Source: Lactuca virosa (taxonomy: Eukaryota > Streptophyta > Magnoliopsida > Asterales > Asteraceae). From it: 64,000 bases of DNA. Shown piece by piece: positions 11,163-22,255 of this stretch (the stretch's first letter is position 1; each line of letters starts with the position of its first letter). Where the stretch lies: assembly GCA_928212115.1 (NCBI GenBank), contig CAKMRJ010000001.1, positions 183,189,029 through 183,253,028 of the forward strand, given 5' to 3'. The notes beneath the pieces are model-generated. The model was not told the origin of the DNA. It made no database searches and saw nothing but the letters and a program-made list of their open reading frames with translations. The translations under genes and the position numbers were made by a program.

Positions 11163-12444
11163 TTGGGGTTGGTCGAATGGATATCCTACCGCAATGGATT
11201 CCTCACCCCGGGGTTAAAAGACAGACAGTATTGTCCTCCAGACCGAGAATTTCATTTCCCAGTCAATGACAAGACTTTTCCGAAGCGATATATCAAAACT
11301 CACTTCAGTAGACTACATAGTCTAAGAAATAATTGTGTCATTGAGGAAATTGTGCCTGAGGTTTCGGGTCACACATGTGATCAAATTCCTAACTGTGGCA
11401 CCATTTACCCAAATTCTCAAACCTCATCCGTGGTTGATGAAGAAATTGTCATTGTGGGCCCCGAAGTCTCGAAAGACTTCCATCTCTGTCCTCAGACCGC
11501 AGTGTCTCACACTGTAGTCAAAAGTCCCACAAATGTCCCACTGAAGTCCCAACTAAGACTTACTCTGCAGTAGTCAAATCTTCACTACCGCAGTCCTCAG
11601 TAAAAGCAATCGTGACCCTTTAGGCGATTCATCATGAATTACCTATAAAGAACTTTGAAGTGGGTCAATGCTCACAAACCCCAGAATCTTCAAGTTCGGA
11701 TGACACAAGCCCACGTTTTCAAAATCATTCTAAAAATTCCAAGAAACCGCAGTTGAACAACAATGACTGCGGTTCACCAAAATCTTTGGCCAAAAAGGCC
11801 TTCAAAGAAGAAATTAGATCTCGAGGCACAACTAGACAAACTTTTTCGAAAAACAAGAAACATGTCAGATTTCCAAAGTCCAAGAGTCCAGAAAAATTTG
11901 TTTTCTCATATTACTTTTCAAAAAACTCTCCTTTCAAGAAAACAAACAAAAAGGAAAGTCCAGCTTCGAAAGTCATTCCTACTTCTTCTGACACAACCCA
12001 AAAGAGTGTTCAGTCTTTTCGAAACAATGTTTTTCAGGTCTACTCCTCAAATGATCCTAAATGGAAAGGTATTTTACCCACTCCAACATCTTTAAAGTCA
12101 CGTCAAAATTTCAACAAATGGAAAGGTATCCTACCAAATCCACCAAAAAGGACTCAAAGATTTGCACGTGCTAAACCTTGTTCAAAACAAACTTTTCACA
12201 AACCAAACAACACTCATGTCAGATCTTTTCAACCGCGGACCGGTAACAAGTCCACCGCTGACCAAGCATAATGTCAGATCCAATGACAAAAAATCCTTTT
12301 GTAAATGTCAGTGTAGTTGCCAAAAAGATTCATCCTATGTCAAATCTAGTCAGAGTCAGAAACGTAGTACTTTTTCAAAAACTCACAACACTCCAAATCT
12401 GCACAAACACCCATGACTAGGAATAAAAGTTGACAAGAGACCCG
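11163..12444 (+). pseudogene. copia-I gag-protease linker, tandem copy A
   Basis: Low-complexity Ser/Lys/Pro/Asn-rich linker between gag and protease, as in SIRE-type elements. Open pieces lie at 11163-11573 and 11660-12271, with stops between. Recognisable strings are EFHFPVNDKTFPK, EIVPEVSGHT, KKHVRFPKSKSP and two WKGILP repeats. Repeats with copy B (12445 onward) after 1261 bp. No catalytic motif. Confidence 0.75.
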
Positions 12445-13249
12445 TCCTACCGTAATAAATTCCTCACCCCGGTTCAACAAAGACAGACTGTATGTCCCTC
12501 CAGACGGAGAATTTCATTTCCCAGTCAATGACAAGACCTTTCCCAAAGACATCAAAACTCACTTTGGTAGACTGCATAATCTAAGCAATAATTGTGTCAT
12601 TGAGGAAATTGTGCATGAGGTCTCAGGTCACACAAGTGATCAAATTCCTATCTATGGCACCATTTACCCAAATTCTCAAACCTCATCTGTAGTTGATGAA
12701 GAGATTGTCATTGAGGGCCCCAAAGTCTCGAAAGACTTCCCATCTTTTCCCTCAGACTGCAGTGTCTCACACTGTAGTCAAAAGTCCCACAAAAGTCTCA
12801 CTGAAGTCCCAACTCAGACTTACTCTACAGTAGTCAGATCATCCCTACCGCAGTCATCAGTAAAAGGAACTGTGACTCTTCAGCCAATTCATCATAAATT
12901 ACCCATAGAAAACTTTGAAGTGGGTCAATGCTCTCAAACCACTGAATCTTCAAATTCTGACGATTCAAGCCCACTTTTTCAAAATTTGTCTAAGAATTTC
13001 AGGAAACTGCAGTTAAACATCAAATACTGCGGTTCTCCAAAAACTTTAGCAAAAAAGGCTTTCAAAGAAGAATTTCGATCCGAGGCACAAGTAGACAAAC
13101 TGTTTCAAAAACCAAGAAGCATGTTAGATTTCCAAAGTCCAAAAGTCCAGAAAAATTAGTTTTCTCACACTATTTTTCGAAAAACTCTCCCATCAAGAAA
13201 ACATACCAAAAGGAATGTACAGTTTCAACAGTCATTCCCAATGCATCTG
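12445..13249 (+). pseudogene. copia-I linker, tandem copy B, left part
   Basis: Starts with TCCTACCGTAATAAATTCC, matching 11184 onward in copy A. The open frame 12611-13159 encodes EVSGHTSDQIP, DEEIVIEGPKVSKDF and SPKTLAKKAFKEEF, as in copy A. It is cut at 13249 by gypsy-A and resumes at 25075. ATCTG at 13245-13249 is the left target duplication. Confidence 0.8.
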
Positions 13250-13461
13250 TGTGACAACCCAAAATTTCTATTTTGTACAACCATTCACTTCAATTGGAGT
13301 CAAAACTGTTTCTACTAATTTTCAAGCTTTTTGGAATAAGTCTGAGTATTTTAAGATTAGTACTTCAGAAGATAACAGGAGAGAGGATGCCCTAGGGTTT
13401 ATTGTGCAACAATAATGTCCCAAAACTCCAAGAGTTTGGAGTTTACGGCCTAAACAAAGGT

Positions 13462-13497
13462 GTTTACGGCCGTAAACCCTAAAAGAGGGTATAAATA
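13462..13497 (+). promoter_or_regulatory. palindrome plus TATA box, gypsy-A 5' LTR
   Basis: The perfect palindrome GTTTACGGCCGTAAAC (13462-13477) is followed after 12 bases by TATAAATA (13490-13497). Likely core promoter with an adjacent palindromic site. The same arrangement is at 22470-22506. Confidence 0.7.
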
Positions 13498-15002
13498 TGA
13501 CACTTAGTCATTATTTATCACTTTTCACAATTTTAAGATCCAAAACTCAATTCTCTCTCAAGTATCATCGACTTTTCTTCTTCTTCAACATTGTAAGTGT
13601 TTCTAGCCCTAAAAAGTTGATATCTTACTTAATCTAGTGATCTAACATGATTTCATCCGTGAAATCATTCCAAAAGTGTAGATCTTCAAGTTTCATGAAG
13701 AACACCAAGAACACACACTAGTGTTCTTGGACTTTTAGCACCTTTTCAAGCTTCTACTTGTAAGTACTCTTACCCTAGTGTCTTATAGGGCTTGTTATAC
13801 TTCTTAATCAACTAGAAAACACCAAGAATCGTAGGATCAAAGGTGTTTACGGTCCAAGAACACCTTCGACTATAAACCCTAGTAAGGGTGCCAAAGTGTG
13901 CCCTAGTTCCTTCTAAGCCTTGGAAACTAGTCTAGACCCTTTCCTTAATGTGTTTAGTACTTGAAAACATCAAAAGACCATAAATCATTTGGGTTTATAG
14001 CCGTAAACCCAAAGACAAATGGTCCAAGGACCGTAAACTCCCTAAAGGAGTGAAATGGTGCCCTAATCTCTTCCTAAGGCTTATACATGAAGTAGGAATG
14101 CTTCTTAGGACTTGTAAAACTTCAAAACTCAACATGGTAAAAGTACCATGATTTTACAGCCGTAAACTCATGGGTTTACGACCGTAAACTCAATGAGTTA
14201 TGGTCACAAAACCGTAAACTCCAATAAAGGGTCCCCTTGAACCCTAAACTCAATAGCAATGTCCTACAACACTTATAGCACTTAAATAAGGTGTTTTACA
14301 TGTCCTAGGATGTCTTAACTTTGTTAATTAGTTGTTTAAAGACTAATTAAATACATATATGTGATATTATATGTTAACTAGGATCATTGTGTGTGTACAA
14401 GTCTTCACTTGACACCTAGCATCCTATACATTCCGTTCATCCAAACCACTCACTACAGGTGAATTCATACCCCTTAATTAACCTTTTAAATGTTTTTAAA
14501 TGCTTTAATGGGGGGAATACAAGTTGAACTATTATAGTTATTATATCAATCAAATATGATTAATAACTACCAAACAAGTGGATTTCTTACTTTTCAAACT
14601 GTGTTATCAAACTGTTTTACAAACTCTTTTACATATCAAATACTTTTATTAAACTCTTTTAACTTATATTCTGTGTATCTATATGGATATAATTATATAA
14701 GTAGGATTGAAAGGACATAGGACTGATAGCTCACCTTACTTCCTGTTCCTTGTTTGGTTGTGGACTTAGGGTATTCGGGTTATTTGTCCGAGGGTCGTTT
14801 GAATCCTAGTTATATATCATGTATATGTGTATAGATATAAAATGTTACTTCTTTCATTCAGCTCAATGGCTTTGGGTAGCAAAGTTATACAAACATGTTC
14901 ATATACACAAACAACATTACTAGTAAACTATAATAGGTATAGTTTAGGAAGATACTATTACTAGAACAATGAAACATACAATGAGTGAGTTCATTCATGC
15001 GT

Positions 15003-15080
15003 AATACATAGTGATGAGAAACAAACATAATACATAGTGATGAGAAACAAACATAATACACAGTGATGAGAAACAAAACA
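15003..15080 (+). repeat. 26-bp minisatellite, 3 units (gypsy-A 5' LTR)
   Basis: Three tandem 26-bp units starting AATACATAGTGATGAGAAAC. The 3' LTR has four units (24015-24118), which explains most of the 32-bp length difference between the LTRs. Confidence 0.9.
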
Positions 15081-16034
15081 TACAGGCTAGACAGAGAAAG
15101 AACACACAATACAGCTAGCACATACATATACATATACATATACATTACTTACAGTTATGTGAGCCACTTAACGGGGGCATGGCACTACCTGTCATGAACC
15201 GTTTTGTATCCAGAATCTCCCTAAGTGGAGAGCGTACGAGTTTGTGTATAGATCTATACTGGATTGACTATCCTACACCTTGCTGCTCGCTACAGTGGGA
15301 CTTGCAAGTCTACGGGTGCCAAACGTCATTTCTTACGACGTCTTACATCGTCGTTTTACTAGAGTCGGTAGCAGGATACAGGCCGATCACATGGTACTTT
15401 AAATAACAATTGGTTTAAAGTAATTAGTACAGCAGTAGTTACTTAATACAACACTACAGTACTATATCATTTTCCCTTTAAATTTACTTTGTGATATTCA
15501 CACAATAAACAATAATGTAGAAACTATATTTTTGGTTAATCATAGTCAGATTTGGGAAAATACATACTCTTACAAGAGACACACACACAGACACTAGATG
15601 CCTTGGTAGAAGGCTACTTTTAGTAGGAAACATAGGGTTTTCTAGGAGAGTTCAAACAATTACAAACTTTTACAAAACTTATACATTACAGACTTACAAA
15701 CACTTTCATACAAATACAGACACTAATATACTTATGATCTCACCAGCTTTAAAGCTGATAAACTCTTTCAAAATAACTTGTATTCTCAGGTTGCCAGTAG
15801 ACAGGTACCGGAGCCAGGTTTTGGGAAGATGGAGCTCGTTCCAGACTCATCTTTTATTTTTGATGTATATTTTGGTGTCTATATAACTTGACAGAACACA
15901 CTTGTATGAAATTGTATTATTAATGCAATGGATGATGTTGTTGCTTGTTTAATACTTTGCATTGTTGTGATACTGTACATGACGTCCTCCACCCCCGAAC
16001 GTTTCAGCCGTTCCGGTTTTGGGGTGTGACAGAT

Positions 16035-16046
16035 TAGTATCAGATC
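16035..16046 (+). other. degenerate primer binding site, gypsy-A
   Basis: TAGTATCAGATC, two mismatches from the initiator-Met complement TGGTATCAGAGC, three bases after the LTR end. The mutations probably post-date insertion. Confidence 0.7.
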
Positions 16047-16745
16047 CAGGTTTATAGTGAATCGTGTGTATCAACCCATAAAAGATATACGAACTATAAA
16101 CACAGCGGGATTAAAATACTCTGATAAAGAGTTTATACTTTTAAATAATAAAATATTTAACCAAGTATACATAACTGCATTCATACAAAAATCAGTGTCA
16201 CTAGGACAGAACAAAAGTATTACGATTGTTGGGCAGCACAAGTAGACTTAGAGACATATGGTCAACCCTGGGAAGATGTAGCCTGATCAACTACATTATC
16301 CGAGGAGTGATTAGCATGTGCCTAAGTATGGTTGTGAGGTTGCAACAAGTCTAAAAACTTACCAACACTTCTACAACAAGAACAGTAGAACAGAACATAA
16401 ACTTAAAATACTATAGAAGTATTTTGTGTTACTATTAATTACTTATCTAAGAACTAAAGGTCTTTATTAAGTATGTCAATAGTTGCGGAGTGGATACGCT
16501 GAGGTTATATGTGTCTAGGATATCATAGACTTAGAATCTGTGATCTTTGCTTTACTTCCTGTTCCTTGTTTGGTTGTGGGACTTAGAGTTAGGGTCACTT
16601 ATTCGAAGGTCTATCCTGTCTTGGTTATATATGACTAGTATGCACTACGCAAATGTTGAAGTAACTGATAAAGATCACCTTATAATTATCTAATTAGTTC
16701 GTCTATTTTAGTTATTTCTCATATCCCTTTTCTCGCGTAGATTTT

Positions 16746-17409
16746 ATGGCTGGATTCCATATCCCCGGAGACCCGTATTACCCCAACAACGACAATGCAG
16801 GATGGCTTGGAGAAGAGCCAGAAGATCATCACCCAATCCCATTGGATGATCACGAAGCTGAAGGCTTTTCTGATGGTTCGGACTCAGAACCAGAAGTCAA
16901 CAACCTACCCCCAGCTGCTAAAGACCCAAACCTGAATCCTCGTCCAGTATTTCAAGGACCCACACCTCTGTGGGCCAAAAACTTGAACAGATGGAGTCAG
17001 GAACAGGGTCAACCTTTTCCCTATAATGGAGACAGAAGTTTTCTACAACCTCACTGAGGGAGGTTCAGCTGACAGGGTCCTACCCATAATGGTCCGTAGG
17101 ATTGCTCGGAACACCGAGCAAGGTCGAGCGACTATCGACCGAGTCATAAAGATTGACGCCAACTCTGGGGTTAACACAGTCCGCATTCGCCAACTAGAGT
17201 CTGCTCATGAAAGGACTCAGGTCCGCAATGCAGTTCTACAAAGGGAACTTGCTGAAACCCAAGCTGAAGTCAGGGAACTTCGAGCTCAGCAGGCTAGGTC
17301 TGAAAGGCGTATGAGGGACATAGACGTCTACTGTCGGATTCAAGAACTCACTCTAGTAGTTCTCGTCACCGTTAGAGTCTCATCGACTTCTCTTTTGGAT
17401 GTAACCTAG
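16746..17409 (+). CDS. gypsy-A pre-gag ORF, acidic then coiled-coil (frameshifted)
   Basis: Two overlapping frames (16746-17057, 17026-17409) look like one gene of about 220 codons broken by a frameshift near 17030. The N-terminal part (MAGFHIPGDPYYPNNDNAGW) is Asp/Glu/Pro-rich. The C-terminal part (RQLESAHERTQVRNAVLQRE onward) is Leu/Glu/Arg-rich with heptad-like spacing, suggesting a coiled coil. It lies between primer site and gag, where autonomous gypsy elements usually have only a leader. I recognise no known domain. It could be an element-specific accessory protein. Confidence 0.6.
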
Positions 17410-17741
17410 TTAGTGTAAAAACTCTAATCTAATTTCCTATCTTTGTAAATCTTAGACCCGTTAGGTCTTGCTTAGGTAGTAGTCTGTCAAAATTTTCCCA
17501 TCTTGGTTGATGTAAGGCCTACTTCTAGGTCATTTTTCCCGAACTCATTACATCTGTAATTCCAGTATTATTGACAGATATCTAATCTCATGGAAATTAT
17601 ATCTAAATGCTTCCGTTTACAATCAATCGTGTTATTCATTTGTGCTGTTGGACTATGGAGAGTTAGTCCATGATTTATTCTTATCTATTTCCTATTAAAT
17701 TATTATCAATATGTTCGTCTTTGTAAACTTATAGTTGAAAG

Positions 17742-18788
17742 ATGCCTCCACGTAAATCAACAAGACGCGATCCTCCCGCACCGACACCACCTGCTCCTCA
17801 AATCGATACGGCAGCTCTAAATGTTGTTGTAGCTGCGGCTGTGGCTACAGCCATGACTCAATATCATTCGTCTGGTTCTACTGGAGGAGGAACTCCTGTT
17901 CAGTCTATTCAGGGTGAAGTTCCTGTGCGCTTGAGAGAGTGCTCCTATAAGAACTTCACAAACTGCAAGCCCAAGTCCTTTAGAGGGACTGGCGGAGTCA
18001 TTGCCCTTTCGCAATGGTTCGTGAAAACCGAATCGGTTTTCGAAATCTGCTCCTTCCCAGAAGGGAGCAAGGTCAAGTTTGCTGCTTGCACCTTTGAGGA
18101 TAAAGCCCTAACATGGTGGAATAGCCATGTCAAGTCACTATCTCTAATAGTGGCTAATGCTATGGGCTGGGAAACATTGAAAGACCTCATGATTGAGGAG
18201 TACTGCCCGAGGGGCCAGATCTAAAAGATGGAGGAGGAATTGTGGAGCCTAACTATGAAGGGCTCCTACATAGTCTCCTACACCGCCAGGTTCTGTGAAC
18301 TGGTGGCCCTCTGTCCCAACATGGTTCATACAGAGGGAAAGAAGATAGAGAGATTCATATGGGGGCTGGTGCCTCCATTCCAGGGAAATGTTTTGGCTTC
18401 AAACCCCACTACATTCGATAGTGCCAAGCGATTGGCACAGCGGCTTATAGACCACGGGATTCGTACCCCGGCCGCAACAACAACCCTGGCCATCTCAGAA
18501 CCCGGTCGAACCGCTGACTCCAAGCGGAAGTTCTGGGAGGACAAGAAAAAGAAGAAGGCTGCCAAAATTAAGCAGATCGTGGCAATTCATAGTACGATAG
18601 CATCTGCCACTGCTGCTGTTCCAATAAAGCAATACGCTAGAAGTTTGCCCAAGTGCAACAAGTGCAACTTCCACCACGTAGGAGCCTGTCGGGAAATGCA
18701 GTGTTTGAACTGCAACAGCAAGGGGCACACTGCCCGTTTCTGCAAAGCTTCGGCGAGGCCAATCACCCAAGTCCCGGCGCTGGTGTGA
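17742..18788 (+). pseudogene. gypsy-A gag
   Basis: Retrotransposon gag polyprotein. The ATG at 17742 gives MPPRKSTRRDPP, then an Ala-rich segment (NVVVAAAVATAM), the capsid domain (SFRGTGGVIALSQWFVKTE, KALTWWNSHVKSL) and a TAA at 18222 after PRGQI. The same frame resumes at 18228 (MEEELWSLTMKGSYIV) and carries a basic stretch (EDKKKKKAAKIKQ) and cysteine motifs CNKCNFHHVGAC and CLNCNSKGHTARFC before a TGA at 18786. A frameshift there leads to the last knuckle, CYGCGEVDHYKRNC, in the protease frame. Confidence 0.88.
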
Positions 18789-19714
18789 GCCAAAATTGCT
18801 ACGGTTGTGGCGAGGTGGACCACTACAAGAGGAACTGCCCGAAAGCAGGGAATACCGGTGGAGTGGGAAGAGTTCTGGCCATAGGCCACAAGGAAGCGGT
18901 TGCCGACCCCACAGTGGTCACTGGTACGTTTCTCCTCGATAACTCTTATGCATGTATACTATTTGATAGTGGAGCGGAGAGGAGCTTCGTGAACCAAAAA
19001 TTTTCTCATTTACTTAAGCAAAAATCACGAGCACTTAAAGAACCGTTCACTGTAGAAATGGCTAATGGGAAGACGGAGAGCACTAGCAGTATATACATAG
19101 GGTGTACCCTAACTCTAGATAGCCATTCATTTTCGATCGACCTCATGCCGGTGTCAGTTAAAAGTTTCGACGTCATAATCGGCATGGATTGGTTGAGTCT
19201 TCATCGTGCCGACATCATGTGTTACGAAAAAGTTGTACGCCTTAATCGGCCGTCTGGCGAAACCCTAGTAGTATATGGCGACAAACCCGACACAAACCTT
19301 CGTATCATCTCGAGCATTCAAGCTCAGAAATTCTTGCGAAAGGAATGTCGCGCATTCCTTGCTCATGTGGTCGATGTGAGCCAAGAAACGAAAGACATTC
19401 AGAACATTCCAGTAGTACGCGACTTTCCCGACATCTTTCCAGAAGAACTCCCAGGATCACCTCCGCAACGTCAAGTCGAGTTCAGAATCGACTTAGTTCC
19501 AGGGGCCACCCCCGTAGCCAAATCGCCCTATAGTCTAGCACCTGCAGAGATGCAAGAACTATCCTGTCAACTTAACGAACTGCTCAGCAAGGGCTTTATA
19601 AGACCAAGCTTCTCACCCTGGGGAGCCCCAGTCTTGTTCGTCAAGAAGAAAGACGGATCGTTTTGTATGTGCATCGACTACAGGGAGCTCAACAAACTTC
19701 TTTTCAAAAATTGA
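18789..19714 (+). CDS. gypsy-A protease and N-terminal reverse transcriptase
   Basis: The open frame runs from about 18653, but its first 45 codons are out of frame with the family; real homology begins at the zinc knuckle (CYGCGEVDHYKRNC). The aspartic protease active site reads ILFDSGAERSFV near 18958, with the usual IIGMDWLSLHRADI downstream. The linker VEFRIDLVPGATPVAKSPY opens RT, then FIRPSFSPWGAPVLFVKKKD and CIDYRELNKL. At about 19700 the sequence jumps to FKIDLRSGYHQ-type coding in another frame, so roughly 25 codons of RT are missing by comparison with the family. Confidence 0.85.
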
Positions 19715-19844
19715 CTTAAGATCCGGATATCACCAACTACGAGTGCTAGGGGAGGATGTTCCGAAGACAGCCTTCCGAACTCGTTATGGGCACTACAAAT
19801 TCGTAGTGATGTCGTTCGGATAAACAAACGCGCCCGCAGTATTC

Positions 19845-21080
19845 ATGGACTTAATGAATAGGGTGTGTCGTCCTTACTTGGATCAGTTCGTCATCGTCTT
19901 CATCGATGACATACTTATCTACTCTCGTAGTAAGGAGGAACATAGTCAACATCTGCGACAGGTCTTAGAAACACTACGTTCTGAGAAGCTCTATGCGAAG
20001 TTCTCGAAATGCGAATTTTGGATCCGAAGAGTCGAATTCTTAGGGCACGTGGTTAGCGAAGAGGGAATACACGTGGACCCTTCCAAAATCAAGGCCATTG
20101 AGAACTGGTCAGCACCGAAGACGCCTACAGAAATTTGTCAATTTCTAGGCCTCGCTGGCTACTATCGCAGGTTCATTCAGAACTTCTCCCGCATTGCGAA
20201 GCCTCTTACAACACTGACCCAGAAGGGCATGGCCTTTGACTGGGAAGAGAAGCAGGAGAGAGTGTTCCAAACGCTCAATCGAGCCCTGTACACCGCACTA
20301 ATACTATCCCTCCCCGAAGGGATAGATGACTTCGTTGTCTATTGCGATGCGTCGAATCAAGGACTCGGATATGTTCTGATGCAGCGAGGTAAGGTCATCG
20401 CCTATGCCTCGAGACAGCTGAAGACACATGAGGTCAACTACACTACCCACGATCTTGAACTAGGAGCAGTTGTGTGTGCTCTGAAGATCTGGAGACACTA
20501 CATGTATGGAACAAAAAGCACTATCTTTACAGACCACAAAAGCCTACAACATATATTATACCAGAAGGAGCTCAACATGAGACAACGACGGTGGGTCGAA
20601 CAACTTAGTGACTACGAATGCGAAATTCGTTATCATCCGTGTAAAGCCAACGTAGTAGCTGACGCCCTAAGCCGAAAAGAATATTCTGGTCGTAGAGTCA
20701 AATCATTGACTATGACTATCCATTCACACTTGTCCACACAAACTAAGGAGGCTCAGCTCGACGCTTTGAAACCTGAAAATGTGGCGGGTGAATCCTTGAG
20801 AGGGATGGATAAGAGCTTGGAGGTTAAGGGTGGTGGAGCTTATTATTTCATGGATTGGATCTGGACCCCGAAACTTCGTGGTTTCAGAGACTTGGTCATG
20901 AACGAGGCGCACAACACTCGTTACTCCGTCCACCCAGGTTCAGATAAGATGTATCTGGATCTTAAAAAGCTATACTGGTGGCCTAACATGAAAGCAGAGA
21001 TTGCTACCTTCGTAAGTAAATGCCTTACTTGCGCCAATGTCAAGGTCGAATACCAGAAACCCTCTGGTCTACTACAATAG
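19845..21080 (+). CDS. gypsy-A RT (C-terminal), RNase H and integrase zinc domain
   Basis: 411 open codons. RT palm with catalytic FIDD (IVFIDDILIYS), then thumb (CEFWIRRVEFLGHVVSEEGI, FLGLAGYYRRFIQNFS). RNase H has YCDASNQGLGYVLMQ, THDLELGAVVCALKIWRHY, TDHKSLQHI and NVVADALSRK. The integrase zinc-binding part is HPGSDKMYLDLKKLYWW followed by CLTCANVKVEYQKP. It ends at a TAG after SGLLQ, where the family continues directly into the integrase core. Upstream, a TAA after VVMSFG separates it from the RT N-terminus. Confidence 0.9.
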   Translation: MDLMNRVCRPYLDQFVIVFIDDILIYSRSKEEHSQHLRQVLETLRSEKLYAKFSKCEFWIRRVEFLGHVVSEEGIHVDPSKIKAIENWSAPKTPTEICQFLGLAGYYRRFIQNFSRIAKPLTTLTQKGMAFDWEEKQERVFQTLNRALYTALILSLPEGIDDFVVYCDASNQGLGYVLMQRGKVIAYASRQLKTHEVNYTTHDLELGAVVCALKIWRHYMYGTKSTIFTDHKSLQHILYQKELNMRQRRWVEQLSDYECEIRYHPCKANVVADALSRKEYSGRRVKSLTMTIHSHLSTQTKEAQLDALKPENVAGESLRGMDKSLEVKGGGAYYFMDWIWTPKLRGFRDLVMNEAHNTRYSVHPGSDKMYLDLKKLYWWPNMKAEIATFVSKCLTCANVKVEYQKPSGLLQ

Positions 21081-21082
21081 CC

Positions 21083-21590
21083 AGAGATACCGGAATGGAA
21101 GTGGGAGCGGATTACTATGGAATTCATAACCAAGTTGCCCAAGACAACGGGTGGACTTGATACCATATGGGTCATCGTCGATAGATTGACCAAGTCCGCA
21201 CACTTCCTGCCTATCAAGTAAACAAACAAGATGGTGAAGCTTACAAGAACTTACATTATGGAGATTGTAAGACTGCACGGTGTTCCCATATCCATTATCT
21301 CGGACAGAGATAGTAGATTCACTTCGAGGTTCTGGCAGTCGCTACAAAGTTCCCTAGGAACTAGGCTGGACATGAGTACAGCCTACCATCCACAGACAGA
21401 CGGGCAAAGTGAGAGGACTATCCAAACCTTGGAAGATATGTTGCGAGCCTGTGTGATCGACTTTGGGAAAGCATGGGATACTCATTTACCCCTTGTCAAA
21501 TTTTCCTACAACAACAGTTATCACACGAGCATAAAGGCTGCTCCATTCGAGGCTCTCTATGGCCGAAAGTGCAGATCCCCTCTGTGCTAG
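21083..21590 (+). pseudogene. gypsy-A integrase catalytic core
   Basis: The strand-transfer domain follows in the same sense: WKWERITMEFITKLP, DRLTKSAHFLPIK, a TAA at about 21221, then a 119-codon stretch (21231-21590) with IISDRDSRFTSRFW and YHPQTDGQSERTIQTLEDM. The second Asp and the Glu of the DDE triad are present, but the first Asp (normally ITMDFI) is Glu. It ends at a TAG after GRKCRSPLC. Confidence 0.85.
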
Positions 21591-21594
21591 GCTG

Positions 21595-22188
21595 AGGTGG
21601 GTGATACCCAGTTAGATAAAGGACGAGTTCCTGAAAGCACTCTCATGGGTCCGAAGATCATTCGGGAAATGACAGAGAAGATCGTTCAGATTCGTGAACG
21701 ATTAAAAAGCCTCTAGAGACCGACAGAAAAGCTATGCTGATAAACGAAGGAAACCGTTGGAATTCCAGGTGGGCGACCGTGTTCTATTGAAGGTCTCACC
21801 CTGGAAGGGCTTGATACGCTTCAGAAAGCGTGGAAAGCTAAACCCAAGGTACATAGGGCCTTTCTAGATTCTTGCCAGAATCGGCTCTGTAGCTTACAAA
21901 CTTAACTTACCACGCGAACTCAGTAACGTACATTCTACTTTCCACGTCTCGAACTTGAAAAAGTGTCTGTCCGACGAGACTCTTGTAATCCCACTCGACG
22001 AGATCGAGATCAACAAGAGCCTCAACTTCGTGCAAGAACCTGTAGAGATCATGGACCGGGAGGTCAAGCAAACGAAACAAAGTCGTATCCCGATAGTGAA
22101 GGTTCGCTGGAACGCCAAGCGAGGACCTGAATTCACTTGGGAACGAGAGGATCAGATGAAACTGAAATATCCTCGTCTTTTTGCTTAG
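21595..22188 (+). pseudogene. gypsy-A integrase C-terminus with chromodomain-like end
   Basis: After several stops (near 21715-21740 and 21866) the family pattern FQVGDRVLLKVSPWKG, IRFRKRGKLNPRYIGPF and HSTFHVSNLKKC is visible. It ends in an open stretch (21955-22188): RIPIVKVRWNAKRGPEFTWE, a chromodomain-like tail used by chromoviruses for target choice. The terminal stop at 22186 precedes the polypurine tract by about 60 bases. Confidence 0.8.
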
Positions 22189-22245
22189 TTATTTGTAACT
22201 ACTTATTTGCTTAAATTCTAATTTCGGGACGAAATTCCTTCTAAC

Positions 22246-22252
22246 GGGGGGA
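22246..22252 (+). other. polypurine tract, gypsy-A
   Basis: GGGGGGA in the context CTAACGGGGGGATGA, four bases before the 3' LTR. Plus-strand primer of reverse transcription. The gypsy-C tract at 157-168 has the same context. Confidence 0.8.
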
Positions 22253-22255
22253 TGA

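Larger units (their letters stand above)
13250..16031 (+). repeat. gypsy-A 5' LTR
   Basis: Nearly identical to 22256-25069. It contains a TATA box (13490), palindromes at 13462 and 14174, the shared module at 14740-14763, and three units of a 26-bp repeat (15003-15080). The 75-codon frame at 15179-15406 is also present in the other LTR but has no recognisable domain, so I do not call it a gene. Confidence 0.93.
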
